This document shows, one piece after another, positions 1-6,153 of a stretch of 7,021 bases of DNA (positions are counted from its first letter, which is position 1; each line of letters starts with the position of its first letter). Under the pieces are notes generated by a model, which was given only the letters and a program-made list of their open reading frames with translations, made no database searches and was not told the origin of the DNA. Source of the DNA: Acidimicrobiia bacterium (GTDB lineage Bacteria > Actinomycetota > Acidimicrobiia > Acidimicrobiales > Ilumatobacteraceae); assembly GCA_013821025.1 (NCBI GenBank), contig JACDHN010000142.1, positions 1 to 7,021 of the forward strand. The letters run 5' to 3'. The translations under genes and the position numbers were made by a program.

Positions 1-179
1 GCGGCCGTTGCGCGTGCGCGATCGTGTGAGCTGGGGATACTCGAGGGATGCGCTCGAAGTGCGCAGGTTTCCGCGCGGGTTTCTGCGCGTCCCACACGAT
101 GGCCAGGACTACGCGCGGCCATGACGAATCGCACTTTGCGCGTCCTAGCGTGTCGCTCCCTGCTTTGAGTCGCTGCGAC
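1..179. other. Non-coding region with nested inverted repeats
   Basis: I see no convincing coding frame. The stretch contains nearly coaxial inverted repeats: AAGTGCG at 57-63 with CGCACTT at 130-136, and inside them CCGCGCG at 71-77 with CGCGCGG at 112-118. The 9-bp direct repeat TGCGCGTCC occurs at 84-92 and 137-145. GC-rich DNA yields such matches by chance, so a structured RNA is only a possibility. No tRNA or known riboswitch signature was recognised. Confidence 0.4.
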
Positions 180-182
180 TCA
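166..182. repeat. Perfect 7-bp palindrome at the end of the minus-strand ORF
   Basis: TGAGTCG, a 3-base CTG spacer, then CGACTCA. The stop codon of the minus-strand ORF 380-180 (TGA, read at 182-180) is the outer part of the right arm. As RNA this would be a compact hairpin at the end of that gene, so a terminator is one reading, although no T-tract follows on either strand. A protein-binding site is equally possible. Confidence 0.45.
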
Positions 183-380
183 TAGGCTGACCGCCGCCTT
201 CCGGACGTCGTCGTCCTCGGGCAGGAGTCCGCCGACCGAGGAGACGTCGACGCGGTGGGCGAGGAGTTCCCCCAGTTCCAGCCGGATCTGGCAGGCACGT
301 GCGAGCGCCCGTCGCAAGGCGCCCCACCGACTCGCCGTCAGCCACTGAGTGCTGCCAGGGCCGTCGATGTCGTCGGTCAT
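180..380 (-). CDS. Possible small hypothetical protein (66 aa)
   Basis: A 66-residue minus-strand frame starts at ATG 380-378 (MTDDIDGPG...) and ends at TGA 182-180. I do not recognise the family. The protein is predicted soluble. A central basic/hydrophobic helix-like stretch (SRWGALRRALARAC) is followed by a Leu-rich stretch (IRLELGELLAH) and an acidic LPEDDDVRK tail. By my count about 85% of codons end in G or C, which suits a real gene in this genome. Against it: no Shine-Dalgarno sequence precedes the ATG, and its first 32 bases overlap the head of the opposite-strand LuxR remnant, so the start is doubtful. It may also be the tail of a longer gene whose front was lost in the rearrangement that damaged the LuxR gene. 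Confidence 0.35.
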   Translation of the reverse strand: MTDDIDGPGSTQWLTASRWGALRRALARACQIRLELGELLAHRVDVSSVGGLLPEDDDVRKAAVSL

Positions 381-1314
381 GATGGGGGACGTGCCGCTGG
401 ACCTACCGGTCGCGAGCGCTCTCATCGGGCGCGCTGCCGAACTCGATCGGCTCGCCGCGCTGACGGGGCTCGACGACAAGGAGCCACGAGCCGCCGCCGT
501 CCTGCTGTCCGGTGATGCGGGCATCGGCAAGACGCGCCTGATGTCCGCACTTCGCGCCCTACCACGCGATCTGGCCGGTTGCTGCTGGTGCGCCTCGATC
601 AGCTCGACGAGTCGGCCAGTCAGGTCGTCCGGGTCGCCTCGGCCGCCGGGCGGGGCATCGATCACGACGTGCTGGCAGAGGTGGCCGGGCTCGACGGGAT
701 CGCTCTCGAACACGGCCTGCGCAACGCGGTCGAACGGCGCGTGCTGGTTCCCGCCGGTCCGGACAGCTGCGCCTTCCGGCATGCCATGCTCGGCGAGGCT
801 CGCACCGTTGCGCGCCGAACACCTGCGGCTGCGCTGGCTGGTGGGCACCGACGTTCCCGACGAGCGAGAGTTCGTCCAGACATGGGAACAGACGGTGGCG
901 GCCTTCGAGCGCTACCCCCATGTGTTCGAGCACGCCCGCTCGCAGACGCGGCTGGCGGCCGTCTTGCGGTCGACGGGTGAGGCCGGACGCGCCCGTGAAG
1001 ACGCAGAGTCCGCTCGCGACAAGGCCCGACGGCTCGGCGCCGCTCCGCTGCTCGCCGAGCTGGAGGCGCTCGTCCCCGTCGCCGCAGACCGGCGCCATGC
1101 ATCCCGTCGCCCCGACGAGGCGCTCACCCCCCACGAGCAGGAGGTGCTGGCGCTCGTCGCAGAGGGACGGAGCAACCGGGAGATCGCGGACCGGCTCTAC
1201 ATCAGCGCCAAGACCGTGAGCGTGCACGTGTCGAACATCTTGTCCAAGCTCGCCGCCGGTGGCCGCACCGAGGCCGTCGCCATCGCCCGGCGCCGCGGCC
1301 TGCTGAAGGATTGA
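349..1314 (+). pseudogene. LuxR/MalT-family ATPase-HTH regulator, internally deleted
   Basis: Full-length relatives are about 900-1000-residue regulators: an N-terminal AAA/NACHT-like ATPase, a TPR-like middle and a C-terminal LuxR HTH. Here only pieces remain. Frame 1 gives the N-terminal segment SALIGRAAELDRL and Walker A GDAGIGKTRL (511-540). From about 555-579 to 800 the family-like sequence is in frame 3 (LLLVRLDQLDESASQVVRVA, then LVPAGPDSCAFRHAMLGEA), the segment that normally follows the ATPase. From about 805 frame 1 resumes with the end of the TPR region (AEHLRLRWLVGTDVP) and an intact HTH (LTPHEQEVLALVAEGRSNRE through KTVSVHVSNILSKL, 1123-1311). Walker B, the rest of the ATPase and most TPRs are missing. 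Because the frame changes cancel, a continuous 321-codon frame survives in which the middle third reads as Ser/Cys/Trp-rich nonsense. Possible starts are GTG 349, ATG 367, ATG 379 or GTG 391; none has a good ribosome binding site. A truncated DNA-binding product cannot be excluded. Confidence 0.8.
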
Positions 1315-1373
1315 GATCTGCGATCGACGCACAGACCGCTGGCGCCATCGGTGTGCACAGCCATGCATGAACG

Positions 1374-1401
1374 CTGAACGTCAGGATGTCCCGACGTTCG
1401 G
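1374..1401 (+). terminator. Stem-loop downstream of the LuxR remnant
   Basis: GAACGTC (1376-1382) and GACGTTC (1393-1399) form a perfect 7-bp stem with a 10-base loop. In RNA it can be extended by one G-U and one C-G pair. It lies about 60 bases after the LuxR stop codon and has no T-tract, as is common for terminators in high-GC actinomycetes. It could instead be an operator ahead of the 1525 gene. Confidence 0.35.
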
Positions 1402-1511
1402 GATGAGCGGAGCCGAACTCCGTCGCCCGCTACTTCCCATGTGCTCCTCGAACCAGGTGAACAGCTGACGCAGGATAGGTGCTATCAGGAAAACGCATGG
1501 TGAATTGCAGG

Positions 1512-1524
1512 TAACATCTCCGGC
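1512..1524 (+). promoter_or_regulatory. Candidate -10 element for a leaderless transcript
   Basis: TAACAT at 1512-1517 fits the actinobacterial TANNNT -10 pattern and ends 7 bases before the ATG at 1525. Transcription would therefore begin at or very near the A of the start codon. No good Shine-Dalgarno sequence lies at a normal distance: the AGGT at 1509-1512 is 12 bases away. No clear -35 is seen. The element is inferred, not shown. Confidence 0.3.
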
Positions 1525-1707
1525 ATGTTGAGTTACCTCGACCCCGGTACCGGGGGCATGATCGCCGCAGCGTTCGCCGGCGGAGCTGCCGGCTTCGGCG
1601 TCCTGATCCGCATGTACGGCCACCGGATCGCAGGCGTGTTCTCCAAGAAGCATCGTTCCGAGGCCGCGGCGGCCCGCGCCCGGCTCGTCGGTGACGCCGA
1701 GGACTGA
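1525..1707 (+). CDS. Small membrane protein of the 'YLDPGTG' type (60 aa)
   Basis: The protein begins MLSYLDPGTGGM. A Gly/Ala-rich hydrophobic segment at about residues 9-29 (MIAAAFAGGAAGFGVLIRMY) would make one transmembrane helix. A basic, helical C-terminal tail follows (GHRIAGVFSKKHRSEAAAA). Short proteins opening with YLDPGTG/S and one membrane helix are, from memory, widespread in bacteria, often beside methyltransferase or sulfatase-like genes; their function is not established as far as I know. The very short lead before the helix and the Lys/Arg-rich tail suggest the tail stays in the cytoplasm. Its last 17 bases overlap the start of the 481-residue methyltransferase gene, so the two are probably co-transcribed and translationally coupled. 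It may anchor or scaffold that enzyme at the membrane (inference). The ATG start is chosen because the family motif begins there. Confidence 0.75.
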   Translation: MLSYLDPGTGGMIAAAFAGGAAGFGVLIRMYGHRIAGVFSKKHRSEAAAARARLVGDAED

Positions 1708-3136
1708 CCCGGCCGTCGACGACGCACCGGCCGACGCATTGCCCGCGCCCGACCCCGGTTCGTTCCGGGACCCGCTGTCGCGAGTGTTCGTCCAGGACGG
1801 GGTGGTGCTGCGTGCACTGTCGCCCGACGCGCTGGCCGACTATCGGGCTGTTGCTGACACTACGTTCTTCCAGGCGGCCCTGGAACGGGGAGATGTGGTC
1901 GGGACCCGCCTGGTCGACGAGCCCGTCGGCCTGCCCGGCGAGTGGGCGGGCATGTTGCGACACGACCTCGTCGAGGTGCTGAACTATCCCTACGAGTGGT
2001 CGTTCGAGATGCTGCGCGATGCGGCCCGGCTGCAGCTCTCCCTCGCCAGAGGCGCTCTCGCAGAAGGCCTGATCACGAAAGACGCCTCTTCGTACAACGT
2101 GCAGTTCGTCGGGACCAAGCCGGTATTCATCGATGTCGGGTCGTTCGAACGGCGCCAACGGGGTCAGCCGTGGGCGGGGTATCGCCAGTTCTGCGAGCTC
2201 TACCTGAACCCCCTCTATGTACAGGCCATGCGGGACATCGCCTTCCAAACGCTGCTGCGCGGCAGCGTCGAGGGCATCTCACCGGCGACCGCCGCCGCAC
2301 TGCTGCGCGGTACGGGCCGCTTCCAGAAGGGCGTGTTCACGCACGTCAGGCTGCACGCAAGAGCCGAGCGGCGGTATGCCGACGCCGACCGCGAACGTGA
2401 CGTCAGGGCCGAGCTCATGCGCGCCGGCTTCGGGCCGAAGGTGATCGACGCCCAGCTGCGCAACCTGGAACGCGCCGTCGAGGCGTTGTCGTGGAAGCAA
2501 CAACGGTCCACATGGTCCGACTACGGCGAGCGTGCCCACTACAGCGAGCGTGATCTCGACGCCAAGCAAGAGTTCGTCGCCGAGGCCGTGTCCGCCATCG
2601 GGGCGCCGGACACGGTGCTCGACCTCGGCGCCAACGACGGACGGTTCTCGCGCCTCGCCGTCGCGGCGGGAGCGCGCTCTGCGGTCGCCGTCGATTCTGA
2701 CGACGTGGTGGTCGACCGGCTGTACCGCGACCTGCGCGCAGACGGCGAGCGGCGGATCCTCCCGCTGGTGCTCGACCTGGCCGACCCGTCGCCGGCCATC
2801 GGATGGCGGTCCCGGGAGCGCCCGTCGTTCGTGGAGCGGATCCGCCCCGACCTGACACTCTGCCTGGCCGTTGTCCACCACCTGGCGCTCACCAACAACG
2901 TGCCGCTGGACGAGATCGTTGCCTTCCTCGCTGACTTCGGGGCGCCGGTGGTGGTCGAGTTTCCCCACCGCCACGACCGGATGACGAAGCGGCTGCTCGC
3001 CCGCAAGCGATCCGGCCTGTTCGACACGTACGACATCCCAGCATGGGAACGGGCGCTCGAGCGCCGCTTCGTCGTGCGCCAGCAGGCGGTGCTGCCGAAC
3101 GGCACACGCACGCTCTATCACTGCGACGTGCGCTGA
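1691..3136 (+). CDS. Kinase-like domain fused to class I SAM-dependent methyltransferase (481 aa)
   Basis: The C-terminal half is a Rossmann-type methyltransferase. SAM-binding motif I is VLDLGANDGRFS (residues 309-320), a second strand ends in VAVDSD (332-337), and a motif IV-like LCLAVVHHL lies at 390-398, followed by VVVEFPHRHD. The N-terminal region (about 30-260) is normally left unnamed. It contains LITKDASSYNVQF (128-139) and VFIDVGSFE (145-153), with D131, N136 five residues on and D148 twelve later, the spacing of the catalytic loop and DFG of protein-kinase and aminoglycoside-phosphotransferase folds. The rhizobial nodulation protein NoeA is, from memory, similarly organised. The substrate is unknown; a glycan or lipid head group is a guess. 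No signal peptide or membrane helix is seen, so it should be cytosolic. The start is GTG 1691, without a ribosome binding site but overlapping the previous gene by 17 bases, which supports translational coupling. The first 25 residues are Pro/Asp/Ala-rich and may be linker. Confidence 0.85.
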   Translation: MTPRTDPAVDDAPADALPAPDPGSFRDPLSRVFVQDGVVLRALSPDALADYRAVADTTFFQAALERGDVVGTRLVDEPVGLPGEWAGMLRHDLVEVLNYPYEWSFEMLRDAARLQLSLARGALAEGLITKDASSYNVQFVGTKPVFIDVGSFERRQRGQPWAGYRQFCELYLNPLYVQAMRDIAFQTLLRGSVEGISPATAAALLRGTGRFQKGVFTHVRLHARAERRYADADRERDVRAELMRAGFGPKVIDAQLRNLERAVEALSWKQQRSTWSDYGERAHYSERDLDAKQEFVAEAVSAIGAPDTVLDLGANDGRFSRLAVAAGARSAVAVDSDDVVVDRLYRDLRADGERRILPLVLDLADPSPAIGWRSRERPSFVERIRPDLTLCLAVVHHLALTNNVPLDEIVAFLADFGAPVVVEFPHRHDRMTKRLLARKRSGLFDTYDIPAWERALERRFVVRQQAVLPNGTRTLYHCDVR

Positions 3137-3168
3137 CGTCCGGGGTCGTCCGGCGATGTCGAACGTCC

Positions 3169-5355
3169 TCAGGCATCGTCGACGGGTCGTAGTACGACGG
3201 CGCTGCCGGACCTGGCGTCGGCCGCTCGCTCCACCTCGTAGACCCTCACGTCGTTGCGTCCGCTGCGATACAGATCGGCGACGAAGCCGAGGAACGACCA
3301 CCCGTCGTCATCCGGGCCGTACCCGCCGATGACCCCCGCGAGGCGGCCGTTGACGGCGACCAGCAGCTCCGGCGGCTCGGCCGGCCCCTCGACGGTGCCG
3401 CTGAGCGCGAACGGCATCGTGCCCGACTCGGTGGGCAAGGCGTCGAACAGATCGTCCTGGTTGAACGACATCGTGTACTCGCTGGGGTCACCAACGGTGA
3501 GGTCGTCGATGTGGCGGCCGACGAGGTCACCGTTGGGGCCGACGGCGGCGAGGTCGATCCACGTGTCGCCGCTGGGGAAGTCGCCCCGTCGGGCGACGGC
3601 GATGTCGACGGCTGTCTGCACGTCCGTCGACACGAGCGACGGCGTGTGCGCCTCGGTCCCGTCATAGAGGGAGTGCCCGTCGAACGTCCAGTCGACCTCG
3701 GCGTCCAACAGGTCGACGATCGATGGCAACACGTCGATGGTCTGAGCGCTGGCGTCGACGGCCACACCTTGCTGCTGCCCGGGAGCCTTGATGAACAGCG
3801 GAACCCGGTATACCTCCTCGCGGTTGGTGTCGGCGATGCGCATGCGACCGAGGTCGGGCGGAGTCAGATTCGACCCGTGGTCCGACGTCACGACGAGCAG
3901 TGTGTCGTCCCATGTGGGCAAGCCGCGCAGCCGATCGAGCAGATCGCCGATCAGACTGTCGACGGCACCAACCTGCATGCTGTGCAGCTGGTACTCCATG
4001 CGGTTCTCGAAGTCGTACGCCGGGACGTCGGGATCGGTGATCAGCTCCGGGAGGAACGATGTGCTGATGCCGGTCCGCGACAGCACCCACGGACGGTGGG
4101 GGAGCGCCACGTGCACGAAGTGCACGGCGGGCTCCGACGTCATCAGGTCGATCTGCTGGCGAACGATGCCCGCCTGACCCAGCGGGCTGCGCTCGTCGGC
4201 GCCGAGACCCTGCCATCGCGAGTAGGCCTCCTCGATGTACTCCCGTTCGCCGTCATTCCGGTCATCTCCGTCATCTCCATGGTCGTCGCCACTCTCGTCG
4301 CTGCACGGCGACGTGGGGTCGGAACCGACACCACCGTCGTTGTCGGCCCCGAAGTCGCCCCAGGAATTGTCGATCGGTGTCAGCCCGTCCCGCAGCGCGC
4401 CGGGGAGCACCCGGTGGCCGTACACGATGGAGGCGTCCCGCAACGCCTGCGACAGTGGTTGTCGTTGCTGGGCCGTCTCGCAGATCGACGGAGGGCACAG
4501 ATCGGTGACCGACTCGTAGCGGAGCACTGGGACGTCCTGTCCGAGCAACGTCAACAGGTTGCGTGGATGGTCCGCATAGATCGGGAGCGCACCGTCGTCG
4601 CCGAGGCGACCGTCGAGGATCGAGGGCACGGCGCGAGGTGTGAGGTTGTGTGGGCTCGAGGCGTTGCGGAACCAGCTGCTGACCGATGCCAGCTCGGCGA
4701 AGCCCGGGTACCGGTCGGCGTTGATAGTGCCGTCGGCCCGCATGATCGTCGCCGCAGGGAACTCGTCGAGCACCAGCACCACGACCGGCCCGCGCAGCTC
4801 GGGGACCTGCACCGAGCCGAGATCGTCCCCAACGCTGGCTGCGACCAGGTCGGACGTGCGGCTGGTGAACATGAACATGCCGAAGAAGGCGAGGTTAGCG
4901 GCGGCCAGGTAGGACGCGAGCAGCCGGAACCCCTGCGTCCGGATCACCAGTAGCGCCACGGCGACACCGCCGAGCAACGCCAGTGGCAGGACGAGCGCCA
5001 CCGGATCGAGGCCGAGCGAGCGGATGACGGCCAACACCAGCGCCGCGGCGAACAGTCCCGCGACGGCGGCGAACGCCACATCACCCGCTCGCCGATCGAT
5101 GGCCCCGGCGACGCCGACCACGGCCGTGCCGGCGATCGGGGGCAGCAGGGTGACGATGAGCGCGAACCACACGATCTGCCCACGGCTGTAGTCGCCGGCG
5201 ACGAAGAATTCGGGGTTGTTGCCGAACAGGTCGAGCAGCGGTTGGGCGACCGCCAACCCGCTCAGCCCGAGGATCACCATCGCCCGCCCGGCGAGCATCC
5301 TCGGCAGGCGAACGCTGGCAGGGGCTTCCTCGTATGCCATGGCGACGTCGGACAC
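3169..5355 (-). CDS. Membrane-anchored alkaline phosphatase/sulfatase-superfamily enzyme (728 aa)
   Basis: Five hydrophobic segments (about residues 22-44, 60-84, 91-112, 116-137, 143-163) precede a large extracytoplasmic catalytic domain, the arrangement of LtaS and EptA. Superfamily metal-site elements are visible: VVVLVLDEF with D197, T239 in NLTPRAVPSIL at the nucleophile position, H420 in VALPHRPW, and D492-H493 in VVTSDHGSN. After these come PLFIKAPG and TIDVLPSIVDLL, typical of the fold. There is no CxPxR formylglycine motif, so a true sulfatase is unlikely. The threonine suggests a phosphoethanolamine- or phosphoglycerol-type transferase or phosphodiesterase, but the substrate is unknown. 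C287 and C292 (DLCPPSIC) may form a disulfide. Residues 345-371 are an Asp-rich insert. Residues about 590-728 form a C-terminal accessory region. The start is GTG 5355 or ATG 5340 (MAYEE); neither has a clear ribosome binding site. The gene is convergent with the methyltransferase gene, with 32 bases between the stop codons and no strong terminator there. Confidence 0.85.
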   Translation of the reverse strand: MSDVAMAYEEAPASVRLPRMLAGRAMVILGLSGLAVAQPLLDLFGNNPEFFVAGDYSRGQIVWFALIVTLLPPIAGTAVVGVAGAIDRRAGDVAFAAVAGLFAAALVLAVIRSLGLDPVALVLPLALLGGVAVALLVIRTQGFRLLASYLAAANLAFFGMFMFTSRTSDLVAASVGDDLGSVQVPELRGPVVVLVLDEFPAATIMRADGTINADRYPGFAELASVSSWFRNASSPHNLTPRAVPSILDGRLGDDGALPIYADHPRNLLTLLGQDVPVLRYESVTDLCPPSICETAQQRQPLSQALRDASIVYGHRVLPGALRDGLTPIDNSWGDFGADNDGGVGSDPTSPCSDESGDDHGDDGDDRNDGEREYIEEAYSRWQGLGADERSPLGQAGIVRQQIDLMTSEPAVHFVHVALPHRPWVLSRTGISTSFLPELITDPDVPAYDFENRMEYQLHSMQVGAVDSLIGDLLDRLRGLPTWDDTLLVVTSDHGSNLTPPDLGRMRIADTNREEVYRVPLFIKAPGQQQGVAVDASAQTIDVLPSIVDLLDAEVDWTFDGHSLYDGTEAHTPSLVSTDVQTAVDIAVARRGDFPSGDTWIDLAAVGPNGDLVGRHIDDLTVGDPSEYTMSFNQDDLFDALPTESGTMPFALSGTVEGPAEPPELLVAVNGRLAGVIGGYGPDDDGWSFLGFVADLYRSGRNDVRVYEVERAADARSGSAVVLRPVDDA

Positions 5356-5406
5356 TACCGGTGCAGCCGGCGGCTTGGTGGTCGGTCCGTGTCGACCGGC
5401 CGGCGG

Positions 5407-5520
5407 TCATCCCAGGCGACACGTGTAGGCGCCGTACGCACCCCGCCGGTACCTGCGATCGAGGATCTCGAACGCCGTGCGCTCCAGCATCGGCTCCAAC
5501 ACCCAGCTGTAGGGCTGTAA
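5407..5520 (-). pseudogene. C-terminal remnant of a second class I methyltransferase
   Basis: The last 37 codons before TGA 5409-5407 read LQPYSWVLEPMLERTAF, then EILDRRYRRGAYGAYTCRLG. From memory this matches the C-terminal tail of UbiE-like actinobacterial SAM methyltransferases (fsWLLEPMLERAGFEI...YAAYTCRR). No SAM-binding motif I occurs in any minus-strand frame upstream, and homology fades beyond about 5520-5540, so the front of the gene is lost. The frame stays open far upstream, but that sequence is compositionally unlike a protein. It ends 51 bases before the sulfatase-like gene on the same strand, so the two may once have been adjacent operon members. Confidence 0.55.
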
Positions 5521-6153
5521 CGAATCTCCACCGCTTCTCCACCGGTCCTCCGCGATCTGCGGCACGCCCAGAACAACGCCTCGGCAGGAAGTCGCGATCC
5601 GCGCCGAACCGCCATCCTCGGTGGCGTGTAGCAAGCGAATGAGGCGCTCGAGTGCTTGCTGCAGCGAGCGCGCCGGATTCGGCGTTCGGCGTGGCCGACA
5701 CCGTGCGGATCGGCGTGGCCTTCGGCACGGCCGCGACTGGCAACCGCTCGGCAGGCCGCCCACCGAACCGCGGCCAGCGACCTTCGGTAGCGCGGCAGTG
5801 CCGGCAGCAGAGGGCGCGTGGGCCTGTGCTATTCGGGGATCGTCTTCGGACACCCTGGAGCCGGCTGACGTGCGCCGCGTGCCGGCGGTAGAGGACGCGG
5901 GGCGTCGGGACACTGAGGCGTTGTTTGCGGATGCCCGGCGGTAGGGCCTTCGGTGCGCCGAACCAGGATGCGAGAAGCGGGCCACCGGGTCGCGGTCATC
6001 AGTCGAGCCGGCACCCGGCCCCGAGAGCGCAGCGCCCGAGCCGATATGGCGCTCCCGACCGCGCGGCGCAGACGCCGGCGCGCTCGACGGCGCAGCAGGC
6101 GAGGCCGTGCGTCTGCAAGACAGCGGCGTGCGTGTAGCGCAAGGGATGCGCGT
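5521..6153. other. Decayed or non-coding region between two gene remnants
   Basis: In the six frames I find no motif I can assign. Frames stay open for long runs only because the DNA is GC-rich. The resulting peptides are Arg/Pro/Ser/Ala-rich, for example a run of Arg residues encoded on the plus strand around 6060-6120. No transposase piece, tRNA or clear repeat is visible. Since both ends carry minus-strand remnants (GH15 and methyltransferase), this is most simply eroded coding DNA. Confidence 0.45.

Noticed and set aside
381..848. Upstream extension of the 180-380 minus-strand ORF to 222 residues
   Set aside because: Beyond 380 it is the reverse shadow of the LuxR remnant, with low-complexity Ser/Ala/Arg sequence.
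1352..1369. Two adjacent 8-bp palindromes, TGTGCACA and CATGCATG
   Set aside because: Short, unspaced from any promoter element, and plausible by chance; no regulator could be linked.
1430..2248. 272-codon minus-strand frame
   Set aside because: Antisense to the YLDPGTG gene and the front of the methyltransferase fusion; no domain seen.
3137..3168. CCGG-N6-CCGG and two CGTCCGG copies between the convergent stop codons, as a bidirectional terminator
   Set aside because: The stem is only 4 bp with no T-tract; too weak to call.
2279..3301. 340-codon minus-strand frame
   Set aside because: Antisense of the methyltransferase gene, which carries clear SAM-binding motifs; Arg/Val/Gly-rich shadow translation.
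3511..4953. 480-codon plus-strand frame
   Set aside because: It lies wholly opposite the sulfatase-like gene, whose conserved motifs fix the coding strand; the plus-strand peptide has no recognisable domain.
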